64,000 bases of DNA from Zunongwangia sp. ESRF-bin46 (GTDB taxonomy: Bacteria; Bacteroidota; Bacteroidia; Flavobacteriales; Flavobacteriaceae), in NCBI GenBank assembly GCA_002631855.1, contig NTLF01000005.1:39875-103874 (forward strand). Direction: 5' to 3'. Of this stretch, positions 34,304 through 42,989 are shown one piece after another. Below the pieces are notes generated by a model. It was not told the DNA's origin and did not search any database. It worked only from the letters and a program-made list of their open reading frames with translations. The position numbers and the translations under genes are program-made. Every line of letters begins with the position of its first letter. Position 1 is the stretch's first letter.

Positions 34304-34477
34304 ATGTTCGAATTTGATCAATATTTAGGCTTTTTAGCATTTCTAACTATTTTAACAATAGGCTTTTGGTTAATGATCTTTTTAATGGCTATCCTTCCAT
34401 ATTGGATTGGTGGCGCTTTATATGAAAACTGGAAATTGAAGCGTGAAGAAAAAAAGAACCAGAAAAACGAAGCTTAA
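34304..34477 (+). CDS. 57-residue membrane protein, unknown
   Basis: Small protein starting MFEFDQYLGFLAFLTILTIG, with one long or two short hydrophobic segments (about 7-35), then PYWIGGALYENWKLKREEKK and a basic, polar tail. N-terminus outside or periplasmic is plausible. It has a good promoter, and a terminator 20-50 bases downstream. Absent from gene lists that use a 60-residue cut-off. Function unknown; small proteins of this type seem to recur next to fumC in relatives (impression only). Confidence 0.65.
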   Translation: MFEFDQYLGFLAFLTILTIGFWLMIFLMAILPYWIGGALYENWKLKREEKKNQKNEA

Positions 34478-34499
34478 TTTCGTTATAAATAAGATAAAA

Positions 34500-34523
34500 A
34501 AAGGAAGCCAAATGGCTTCCTTT
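34500..34523. terminator. Bidirectional terminator
   Basis: Stem AAAGGAAGCC / GGCTTCCTTT with loop AAAT, flanked by A-run and T-run. It ends the 57-residue gene on the plus strand and the TonB-receptor gene on the minus strand. Confidence 0.85.
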
Positions 34524-34545
34524 TTTTGTGTTGAGTGTTAATTTA

Positions 34546-37062
34546 TTATCCTTCAAAATCACCTTCATCATCGCCATTACCTCCTTGGTCACGGTTGTTA
34601 CGTTGGCGTTGTTTTTTCTGATTGAACCTATACGTGAACGATAAGTTTACGCTACGTTGTCTCCATTGAAATTCACTTTCACTTATAAAAGAATCAGTAA
34701 CGGTCAATGAGTTTCTTTTACGAGAGTTTAATAAGTCACTAACGTTTAACCCAATGGTACCATTATCATCCATTATATCTTTACTAAAGGCAAGGTTAAT
34801 GGATAATATGCCTTCAGATTCTGTTTGTGCATTGTTTCGTGGGCCTCGGTAAAAACCATTTGTCTGCCAATCTATTTTCCAAGGAAGGCTTACTTTAGCG
34901 CTTGCACGGGCAAACCAGCTATTGTTTTCGGTTCCATATTCCACACCGTTGAAACTACCGTCGCTTTTAAAAGTAAAGTAGTTAAAGCTACCATTAAGGC
35001 GTAACCATTTTGCAGGATTATATAATATACCAGCTTCAAATCCATAGCGCTCATTGGTCGAAAGGTTAATTGGTATTGTACGAACTACGTTTACACCATT
35101 TATAACTTGACCTGTTTGTTCTTGAATACGCTCAAACGAATCTGTTTCATATTGATAATAGATAGAAGACGTAAGGGTTAATTTATCCCACCGTTTTAAA
35201 TACCCTAAATCGAAAGCACTTGCATAGGCTGGATCTAAGTCCGGATTTCCTTGAAACACATTAGTAACACTTGAACGGGAAGGGAACGGATTTATAAACC
35301 ATCCTCTTGGGCGGTTAATCCTTCTATTATACCCTAGCGTGATATTTTCACGTTCTGCTAATTCATAGATTAAGTTAACAGTAGGGAAGAGGCCTAAGTA
35401 GTTTTTGTCAAAGTTGGTGTCAATATCCACGCCTAATGCTTCAGAAAAGGCATCTTCATCTAGGTTTGATTGTATTTTACCTTTAAGTTGTGTGTTTTCT
35501 AGTCTTAAACCTAATAGGAAAGAAAACTTACCAAACTTGTTTCCGTATTGTGTATATACTGCGCTAACATTCTCGGTATAATCAAAAATGTTTGATAGCG
35601 TGTCATTTCTTACAAAAACCCCATTTTCATTTTCTTGATTTAAGGTGTAATCGGTAACTTCATTTTCGAAATTTCCACGGAAACCGGCTTCAAATTGTGC
35701 ATTCTCACCAATAGGCAACACATAATCTGCTTGAATTAAATATTCCTTTTGGGTTTCTTTGTTTAAAATATCTTCTGAAGGGAAATCGAAGGCGGATGGC
35801 AACAAACGTCTTTCTGTAATAAAAGAACGCTCTTCTTCTTCATCGTTTTCATATTGAAAATCTGCAGTAAGTTTATGGCCTTCATCATTAAAGTCATTCA
35901 CATAGTTTAAGGAAAGTTGGTAACTTACATCTTCTTCAGTTTCTAGTTCTTCACGAATTGTGGTTTCTTGAAGCGTACCATCACTAAACTTGCGTGCATT
36001 ATTGGTAGTTAAATCTTCATCGTCACCTAAACGTAGGAATCCACTAGCGGTAATCGAGGAGCGATCTGTTAAAAAATACTCCATTCCCAGATTGGTGTTG
36101 AACCCTTTGTTTTCACGTTCGTATTCTCTATCTTCAATTACGCGGTCAAACGTTGGGTCAGTTGTTACTTCTTCGCCTGTTTCTGGATCTGTGAACGTAG
36201 TAGGAAAATATTGGTTATTAAAATAAGCATTACCCGGTGCATCGCGATAGCGAACGCTGGTAGTGTTGAAAATATTAAAATCGTCTGTTCTTAGGTTTAT
36301 ATTTCCTGAAACTCCACTGCTCGTTGGTGCACCTATGTTTGTGGTAATAGAACCATTTAGTCCCAGTGTTTTTTCTTTTCTTAAAATAATATTTAGAATT
36401 CCGGCAGTACCTTCGGCGTCATATCTGGCAGAAGGCGAAGTAATCACTTCCACACGTTCAATTGCTTCGGCAGGAAGTTGCCGTAAGGCTTCGGTTGAAC
36501 CAAAACCTGCAATAGCAGACGGTTTTCCGTTTATTAAAATACGTACGTTTTCATTACCTCGTAAGCTAATGGCACCTTCCACATCAACATTTACAGATGG
36601 AACGTTATTTAAGGCGTCACTCACAGTTGCACCACTTGTAGTAAGGTCTTTACCTATATTGTATATTTTCTTGTCAAGCCTTACTTGTACTTCAGTAGTT
36701 TCAGCACGGATAACAACTTCGTCCAAGCTTTCAGAATCTATTGCTAATGAAACCGTGGGAAGGGTTGTGTTTTTTACTAATCGTTGGTTTGAAACTTCCT
36801 TGGTTTTATATGAAATAAATTCATATCTAACGGTATAAAGACCACGAGGAATATTAATGGAGTATACCCCTTCAGTATTTGTAATTCCGCCATTAACAAC
36901 CTTTCCTTGTGCGTTTTCAAAAGAGACAGTTGCATATTCTAAAGGGATGTTAGTACCTTCTTCAATAATTTTTCCGGTAACGGTAATGGGTTCTGCGTTA
37001 CGGTTTTGTGCCAATAAAAAAGTACTGCAAAGTAATGCTAGTACAAGAGAGTATAGTTTCAT
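34546..37062 (-). CDS. TonB-dependent outer-membrane receptor
   Basis: 838 residues. Signal peptide (1-18), a carboxypeptidase-regulatory-like domain (about 25-105: ITVTGKIIEEGTNIPLEYATVSFENAQG), a plug domain (about 120-215: SDALNNVPSVNVDVEGAISLRGNENVRILINGKPS) and an outer-membrane beta-barrel-family domain to the C-terminus. The tail is Asn/Gln/Arg rich and then acidic (QRQRNNRDQGGNGDDEGDFEG), unlike the usual aromatic final strand, so it extends beyond the barrel. Substrate unknown. No SusD-like partner is adjacent. Confidence 0.9.
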   Translation of the reverse strand: MKLYSLVLALLCSTFLLAQNRNAEPITVTGKIIEEGTNIPLEYATVSFENAQGKVVNGGITNTEGVYSINIPRGLYTVRYEFISYKTKEVSNQRLVKNTTLPTVSLAIDSESLDEVVIRAETTEVQVRLDKKIYNIGKDLTTSGATVSDALNNVPSVNVDVEGAISLRGNENVRILINGKPSAIAGFGSTEALRQLPAEAIERVEVITSPSARYDAEGTAGILNIILRKEKTLGLNGSITTNIGAPTSSGVSGNINLRTDDFNIFNTTSVRYRDAPGNAYFNNQYFPTTFTDPETGEEVTTDPTFDRVIEDREYERENKGFNTNLGMEYFLTDRSSITASGFLRLGDDEDLTTNNARKFSDGTLQETTIREELETEEDVSYQLSLNYVNDFNDEGHKLTADFQYENDEEEERSFITERRLLPSAFDFPSEDILNKETQKEYLIQADYVLPIGENAQFEAGFRGNFENEVTDYTLNQENENGVFVRNDTLSNIFDYTENVSAVYTQYGNKFGKFSFLLGLRLENTQLKGKIQSNLDEDAFSEALGVDIDTNFDKNYLGLFPTVNLIYELAERENITLGYNRRINRPRGWFINPFPSRSSVTNVFQGNPDLDPAYASAFDLGYLKRWDKLTLTSSIYYQYETDSFERIQEQTGQVINGVNVVRTIPINLSTNERYGFEAGILYNPAKWLRLNGSFNYFTFKSDGSFNGVEYGTENNSWFARASAKVSLPWKIDWQTNGFYRGPRNNAQTESEGILSINLAFSKDIMDDNGTIGLNVSDLLNSRKRNSLTVTDSFISESEFQWRQRSVNLSFTYRFNQKKQRQRNNRDQGGNGDDEGDFEG

Positions 37063-37147
37063 AGTCGGTTTTACGGGGTTTGACTGCGAAAATACGTGTG
37101 GGTTTAGTCTGTTTTTCCTAAAATTCTGTTAAATAAAAAAACAGTAG

Positions 37148-37489
37148 TTATAATATAGATAAAACATTCTCTGGGGGTCTGCCAATACTAGCTTTAGCAC
37201 CTTTTACCACAATAGGACGTTCTATTAGTTTAGGGTTGTCTAACATCGCATTGATGATTTCTTCTTGAGACAAATCTTTCCCTTTAAAATTATCTTTCCA
37301 AATTTGTTCATTTTTCCGAACCAAAGCAATTGGTTTGATATTCAATAACTCAAGGATTCTCTTTAGTTCTTCCTTTGTAGGTGGCTCTTCCAAATATTTT
37401 ACAATATTTAGGTCTTCATTTTTATCTTCCAATAATTGAAGTGTTTGCCGGGATTTACTACATCTGGGGTTGTGATAAATAGTTGTCAT
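37148..37489 (-). CDS. arsC: ArsC-family arsenate reductase (glutaredoxin type)
   Basis: 113 residues. The catalytic Cys10 is in YHNPRCSKSRQTL, and the conserved basic segment ERPIVVKGAKASIGRPPENV closes the fold. The family reduces arsenate with glutathione/glutaredoxin; some relatives (Spx, YffB) have other functions, but the NPRCSKSR motif favours ArsC. It is 7 bases from the upstream gene (37497) and no other ars gene is near. Confidence 0.9.
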   Translation of the reverse strand: MTTIYHNPRCSKSRQTLQLLEDKNEDLNIVKYLEEPPTKEELKRILELLNIKPIALVRKNEQIWKDNFKGKDLSQEEIINAMLDNPKLIERPIVVKGAKASIGRPPENVLSIL

Positions 37490-37496
37490 AGTACTT

Positions 37497-37973
37497 TTAT
37501 AAATTTAATTCTTCTATTTCTAATGTATAGTCGTGCTGCAAGTCTTCGTGAAGTTCCGTTATTCGTTTTTTCACGAGCGTTAGTTGCCGTTCATATAAAT
37601 TTGTCAATGTTTTATTTCTTTTTATTGAAGGCCTCAAATCTTTCAACTGTTCACAAAAATACAAAAGCAGTTCTACTTCGGTTTCCTTTTTCTTTGAATA
37701 CCGAATGTATTTTTTGACCATTCGCAATACTTTCCGAACGGTTTTCTTCATATAGTAATAACTGTTTGTATTTATGGTTGAAAAGCCATCGTCAATTACT
37801 TGTTTTACGCTTTCAATATATGCTTCTTCATCGTGTGACTGAAACAATAAATAAGTAAGTAGCTCTTTATTTTCTTTTTTGAATTTAGCCAGACGGAGGC
37901 AAAGTTCTTCCAGTTCATCTGAAGAGCGAAACTTTAATTCTTTTTTAAGTTGGGCGACGGTGGCTGGTTTCAT
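37497..37973 (-). CDS. Helical protein, unknown
   Basis: 158 residues, all helical by sequence pattern, highly charged with many Lys and Glu (KKELKFRSSDELEELCLRLAKFKKENKELL, VRKVLRMVKKYIRYSKKKETEVELLLYFC). No signal peptide or membrane segment. Similar charged helical proteins occur in other Bacteroidota, but I cannot assign a domain. 7 bases upstream of arsC and 35 bases from the flavoprotein gene on the other side. Confidence 0.7.
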   Translation of the reverse strand: MKPATVAQLKKELKFRSSDELEELCLRLAKFKKENKELLTYLLFQSHDEEAYIESVKQVIDDGFSTINTNSYYYMKKTVRKVLRMVKKYIRYSKKKETEVELLLYFCEQLKDLRPSIKRNKTLTNLYERQLTLVKKRITELHEDLQHDYTLEIEELNL

Positions 37974-38008
37974 ATAAGGGAAATATACATATTAAAATTT
38001 TGACTGAA

Positions 38009-39241
38009 TTAATAATTAAATAGAAGCTTTACATAGAATTTAGGCTTTATTAATTCTTTTTTAAGATCAACATCATCTAGCATCGAAGTCAATAAAAGCT
38101 GTACCGATTTATTTTTATTCGCTTTTTTCACCAAGAAATTGAAAAGCCAAGGGTATTTAAGCAGGTTTTGGAGCGATTTGCTCACCCGAAGTTCCTTCCA
38201 CATCGCCTGATATATCTTTGTATCATACATTTTGTTGAAACTAGTATCAAACTGTTTTGTTTTAAATGCTTTTTCAATATGTTCAGCGGCAATTCGTCCA
38301 CTCCGTATGGCATTGCCAATACCTTCACCTGTAAAAGGGTCAATCAAGTTTGCGGCATCACCTAACAACAAAAAACGATCACCGGAAAGCTGTTTCTTTT
38401 TAGAACCTAATGGAAGTCCAAACCCTTTAACACTTTCTAATGGTTTTGCGTTTTTAAAACGGTCTTTTAAATTAGGGTGATTTTCAATAAGTTCGGTGAA
38501 TTTTTCTTTAAGGTTTATGCTTTGTTTGCTTATTTCACTGGAAAGCATTCCCAGTCCCACGTTAGCTTGGTTTCCGGGTAAGGGGAAAACCCAAAAATAT
38601 CCAGGAAGGATTTCTTTATAAAAGTGAAGTTCAATAAAACCATTGGGGTTCATCCCTTCTACGTTTTTATAGTATTGCCGTAAACCAGCACTGTGATGCT
38701 TTTTATCAATTTTGTTATCACTAAGCTTTCTTTTAACAATGGAATTTGCTCCATCTGCACCAATTATTAACTTAGCTTGAAAAGTTGTCTTGTCTGTTTC
38801 AACTGTAACAAATTCTTCATTGTACTTTATTTCTGTTGCTTTATGGTTTTCTAAAATAGTAATGTTGGAAAAGCCCTTTATCTGTTCAGCGAAAAAAGCA
38901 TCGAAATCCAATCGTTTCATAACAAATCCTGCTGCATCTTTATGGTTTTGGCTTGTAAAAGAAATGTCCAAACTTTTATAATTGGGTGAAAAAAAACGGA
39001 TTCCGTTAGAAGCTTCTTTTGGCTTTAATTTCAGAAAGGTTCCAGCTAAGTTGGTATCCATTCGGTATAATTGATTTACCACATCGGCACTCAAAGCATC
39101 CCCGCAAATTTTATCTCTGGGAAAGGTGTCCTTATCTATTATCGCCATAGTAAGCCCACTTTTGGCTAATTGATAGGCACAAGTACAGCCAGCAGGACCG
39201 CTGCCTATAATAACAATATCGTATAGCTTAGGTTTTATCAT
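38009..39241 (-). CDS. Geranylgeranyl-reductase-like FAD oxidoreductase
   Basis: 410 residues. FAD-binding start IIGSGPAGCTCAYQLAKSGL, DKDTFPRDKICGDALSADVV, and the second FAD motif GDAANLIDPFTGEGIGNAIRSG. The order matches the geranylgeranyl reductase family, whose members saturate isoprenoid chains of lipids or chlorophyll side chains; other members are alkaloid or quinone-linked monooxygenase-like enzymes. With the UbiA prenyltransferase at 22539 it may belong to isoprenoid-lipid synthesis (inference). Confidence 0.85.
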   Translation of the reverse strand: MIKPKLYDIVIIGSGPAGCTCAYQLAKSGLTMAIIDKDTFPRDKICGDALSADVVNQLYRMDTNLAGTFLKLKPKEASNGIRFFSPNYKSLDISFTSQNHKDAAGFVMKRLDFDAFFAEQIKGFSNITILENHKATEIKYNEEFVTVETDKTTFQAKLIIGADGANSIVKRKLSDNKIDKKHHSAGLRQYYKNVEGMNPNGFIELHFYKEILPGYFWVFPLPGNQANVGLGMLSSEISKQSINLKEKFTELIENHPNLKDRFKNAKPLESVKGFGLPLGSKKKQLSGDRFLLLGDAANLIDPFTGEGIGNAIRSGRIAAEHIEKAFKTKQFDTSFNKMYDTKIYQAMWKELRVSKSLQNLLKYPWLFNFLVKKANKNKSVQLLLTSMLDDVDLKKELIKPKFYVKLLFNY

Positions 39242-39468
39242 AAATTTTAAAAACTGAAATACAATGTAATGTAGAAAAAAGAAAAGAAGAAGTTTTGCTT
39301 AAGTTTTATTATTTGAAAAATAAAGGGTCATTGAAAAACTATCAACACTTTAAAACATCTGACCTATAGTTTTTTGTGGTTCTTATAAGCTAATGTTAAT
39401 TTTTTAAATTAATATACTTTTTTACAATGGTTAATTATTTACTAAAATTATTGTTACTTTTAATGACT

Positions 39469-40200
39469 ATGAAAAAGAAAAAGTTGAACTTTTTAATACT
39501 GTTATTTACGACCTCTTTTTTTGCTATAGCTCAGAGTAATAGTGATGAAAAGTATTATAAGTGGTTTGATTCTACTATTGGTATTGAAAATACAGGGCTA
39601 TATAATGGAGTGGAATATATTGATGCAGAACAAGCTAAAGGTGAGTTTATAAAATTTTTGTACCGTGGGGATTTTCGCAACGGCACAATAGATTACGACG
39701 GTCAAACGTATTATGATATCCCTTTAAAATACGATGTCTTTAACGATAAGCTGGTTATAAAAATTGTTGGAGATAATAGCACTTCTATTTTACAACTATT
39801 TACAGAGAAACTTAGCTCTTTTAAAACGAGTGGCCAAAGCTTTACCAAGATTGAAAATACAATAACAGAAAATGACAATGATAAACTGTCTGGGTTTTAT
39901 GAAATCTTATTTGATTCTTCTGAAATTAAAGTTTACAAAAAACATAGAAAAGGGCAACTAAGGCAGATTAAGAACAAAACCCTTCTTTTTGAATATAAGT
40001 CTAAAGACCCTTATTATTTTTTAGAGCACGAGAATAATATGTATTCAGTAAAAAATAAACGGGATTTCATTCAGCTATTCCCTGAATTTAAAAAAGAAAT
40101 AAATGCATTGGGAGTGGAGGGTTCCGTTAGAAGAAATAATCCGGATGCATATATACTGGCATTTACAAAACAATTAAATATACTACTATCAAAAAAATAA
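39469..40200 (+). CDS. Secreted protein, first gene of a TonB-receptor operon
   Basis: 243 residues from the ATG at 39469, which begins a good signal peptide (MKKKKLNFLILLFTTSFFAIAQ); earlier ATGs at 39427 and 39463 are less likely. The mature part is strand-rich (YNGVEYIDAEQAKGEFIKFLYRGDFRNGTIDYDGQTYYDIPLKYDVFNDKLVIK). No family assigned. It ends LSKK-TAA, with seven A in front of the stop and the ATA of the next gene overlapping, so its translation should be tied to the receptor. Confidence 0.65.
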   Translation: MKKKKLNFLILLFTTSFFAIAQSNSDEKYYKWFDSTIGIENTGLYNGVEYIDAEQAKGEFIKFLYRGDFRNGTIDYDGQTYYDIPLKYDVFNDKLVIKIVGDNSTSILQLFTEKLSSFKTSGQSFTKIENTITENDNDKLSGFYEILFDSSEIKVYKKHRKGQLRQIKNKTLLFEYKSKDPYYFLEHENNMYSVKNKRDFIQLFPEFKKEINALGVEGSVRRNNPDAYILAFTKQLNILLSKK

Positions 40201-42983
40201 CCTATAAAGAGAAGATTAGACTCAGTTTATTTTTTCTGCTATTTTTCTTTTTTCAAGTAGGGTTTTCCCAAGAGGAAACCATTTCGTCCATATCTTTTAA
40301 TGAGACACCATTAAGTGAGGCTTTTTTGAAAATTGAAAACCAAACGAACTATCGTTTTTTCTATATAGAAGACTGGATTGAAGGGAAAGCAGTTACAGGA
40401 AGCTTTAGTGATGTTACTGTAGATGTGATGCTTGAAAATCTACTGGCGGAAACAGTTTTAAACTTTTATATAACTTCAGATAATCGAATAATACTTACAC
40501 AAAATACCATCGTTTACGACACGCTTCCAGAAGGGTTTTTCCCAAAAAAAGAAGATAGTATTACCGTTGTTGTTGAAAAAGAAGACACCGAACGGTATGA
40601 TCCTATTTTTTATAATGAAGAACGATCAAAGAAAGCTACACCAACAGAAACAGTACGCATTGGAAAGGAAAAGGCTGAAGATTCCCGAAGACGGTATACA
40701 TTAAGTGGTTATGTAACCAATTTATTAACCGGAAGACCTATTCCAGACCTTGCCATTGTAGTTCAAGGTGGAAACACGGGTACTACTACTAATGAGGAAG
40801 GATTTTATTCTATTCAACTTCGTGCAGGTGTTAATATGCTAGAAACAAAATTGATAGGTATAGAAGATGCGAGAAAACGTGTTATTATTTATAATGACGG
40901 AAGGTTGGATATGTCACTCAATGAAGATTATGAGCTGCTCGGCGAAGTATTTTTGGAAAATGAAGCAGATAGCAACGTAAAAAAAACGATTACTGGAGCC
41001 GAAACCATAGATGTAAAAGTGATAAAAAATATTCCTTTAGTTTTAGGGGAACGTGATATACTAAAAGTGGCAACTACATTGCCTGGAATTTCCAACGCGG
41101 GGGAAGGAGCAACAGGTTATAATGTAAGAGGTGGTAAAGCCGATCAAAACCTAATCCTTTTAGATGAAGGGGTTATTTACAACCCGTCACATTTTTTCGG
41201 AATCTTTTCCTCAATCAATCCTTTTACTTCTGGCGAAGTGAACATCTATAAAGGAAGCATTCCAGCCGAGTATGGTGGTAGGCTTTCATCTGTTTTCGAT
41301 ATTTCAACTCGAGATGCCAACACTGAAAAGTTTTCTGGCGAAGGGTCAATTGGTCCTGTTACCGCTAACTTGACATTAGAAACCCCTATTGTTAAAGACA
41401 AATCGGCTGTTATGGCTGGAGTAAGGGCGACCTATTCTGATTGGATATTAAACTCACTGGATGAAGAGTCTCTAAAAAATAGCGAAGCATCCTTTTATGA
41501 TGGTATTATAAAATTTAACCAAAAAATAGGGGAAAATAATGAAATAAAAGCAACAGGTTATTATAGTAAAGATCGATACAGTATAACTTCAGATTCTTTG
41601 TTTGCCTATAGCAACCGGCTCATTTCAGCACAATGGAACCATAGGATAAATGAAAACAACAAAGCAAGTTTAATAGTAGCAAATAGCGAATATGCATATG
41701 ATATAGAATATGATGGGCCTGTTAACGACGATTTTGATTTAGGGTATACTATAAACGAAACACAATTGAAAGTAAAGTTCAATTCAAAACTTAATGAGAA
41801 ACATACCTTAGATTATGGAGTTTCAGGAAAGCTGTATAATGTGCAACCAGGCGAAATACAACCCAGCCAGAGTAACTCAATAGTAGATCCTATAAAAATT
41901 CCAAAGGAAAGAGGGTTGGAGAGTGCTGTTTTTATTTCAGATTTATTTACCGTAAACGAAAAATTAGAGTTTAATGCCGGTATCCGTTATTCAAGTTTTG
42001 CAGCGTTAGGGGAAGCCACACAGCGTACATATGTAGAAGGACTTCCTATTAGTGATGCTACGGTTACCGATACATTAAGCTTTGCAAACAACGAAGCTAT
42101 TGAGACTTATGGAGGTCCAGAAGCACGTGTATCAGCTCGATATTCGTTCAATCCAGAATTTTCTATAAAGGCAAGTTTTAACAATACCATTCAATACATT
42201 CATACATTATCAAACAACACTACAGTTTCACCAACTGATACTTGGAAACTTTCAGACTTAAACATAGAACCTCAAAGAGCAAATCAATATGGTTTGGGGC
42301 TCTATCATAATTTTGATAATAATATTTACGAGGTAAGCCTTGAAGGATATTATAAAAAATCTAGAAATATATTAGACTTTAAAACAGGTTCTCAACTATT
42401 GTTAAACGAAAATGTAGAGACCGAACTACTTCAAGGTGAAGGAAAAGCATATGGAGTTGAGTTTTTAATCAAAAAGACAAAAGGAAGGTTAAATGGTTGG
42501 TTTGGATATAGTTACTCACGTTCGTTGCTTAAGTTGGATAGCGAGTTCAGTGAGGAACGAATAAATAATGGAGAATACTTTCCTTCAAACTATGATAAAC
42601 CTCACGACTTAAGTATTGTTGCCAATTATAAATTGACAGAACGCTTTAGTCTTTCAGCTAATTTTGTTTACCAAACAGGAAGACCGATAACCTATCCAGT
42701 TGGTAGTTATGTTCTAGAGAATTCAGAGTTTGTACTCTACAGTGACCGAAATGCCTACAGAATTCCAGATTATTATCGTCTGGACTTGAGTATTAACTTT
42801 GAAGGAAACCATAAACTTGAAAAGTTAGCACATAGTTTTTGGAATATTTCAGTTTATAATGTTTTGGGGCGTAGCAACCCTTATTCAGTATTCTTTGTAA
42901 CTGAAAATGGAGAGGTAAAAGCCTATCAAAGTTCAATCTTTTCAATTCCGGTACCAACCATTACTTATAACTTTAAATTTTAA
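40197..42983 (+). CDS. STN-containing TonB-dependent receptor with non-canonical start
   Basis: 928 residues if translation begins at ATA 40197. The signal peptide (KIRLSLFFLLFFFQVGFSQ) and the STN domain (about 28-100: SISFNETPLSEAFLKIENQTNYRFFY) need codons upstream of the first conventional start, a TTG at 40326, and the frame has no ATG, GTG or TTG between the stop at 40137 and 40326. A carboxypeptidase-like domain (about 165-248) and plug (about 270-370: VRGGKADQNLILLDEGVIYNPSHFFG) precede the barrel. STN domains interact with anti-sigma factors or other TonB-linked signalling; substrate unknown. DUF4249 follows 6 bases downstream. Confidence 0.85.
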   Translation: MTYKEKIRLSLFFLLFFFFQVGFSQEETISSISFNETPLSEAFLKIENQTNYRFFYIEDWIEGKAVTGSFSDVTVDVMLENLLAETVLNFYITSDNRIILTQNTIVYDTLPEGFFPKKEDSITVVVEKEDTERYDPIFYNEERSKKATPTETVRIGKEKAEDSRRRYTLSGYVTNLLTGRPIPDLAIVVQGGNTGTTTNEEGFYSIQLRAGVNMLETKLIGIEDARKRVIIYNDGRLDMSLNEDYELLGEVFLENEADSNVKKTITGAETIDVKVIKNIPLVLGERDILKVATTLPGISNAGEGATGYNVRGGKADQNLILLDEGVIYNPSHFFGIFSSINPFTSGEVNIYKGSIPAEYGGRLSSVFDISTRDANTEKFSGEGSIGPVTANLTLETPIVKDKSAVMAGVRATYSDWILNSLDEESLKNSEASFYDGIIKFNQKIGENNEIKATGYYSKDRYSITSDSLFAYSNRLISAQWNHRINENNKASLIVANSEYAYDIEYDGPVNDDFDLGYTINETQLKVKFNSKLNEKHTLDYGVSGKLYNVQPGEIQPSQSNSIVDPIKIPKERGLESAVFISDLFTVNEKLEFNAGIRYSSFAALGEATQRTYVEGLPISDATVTDTLSFANNEAIETYGGPEARVSARYSFNPEFSIKASFNNTIQYIHTLSNNTTVSPTDTWKLSDLNIEPQRANQYGLGLYHNFDNNIYEVSLEGYYKKSRNILDFKTGSQLLLNENVETELLQGEGKAYGVEFLIKKTKGRLNGWFGYSYSRSLLKLDSEFSEERINNGEYFPSNYDKPHDLSIVANYKLTERFSLSANFVYQTGRPITYPVGSYVLENSEFVLYSDRNAYRIPDYYRLDLSINFEGNHKLEKLAHSFWNISVYNVLGRSNPYSVFFVTENGEVKAYQSSIFSIPVPTITYNFKF

Positions 42984-42989
42984 TTAATT

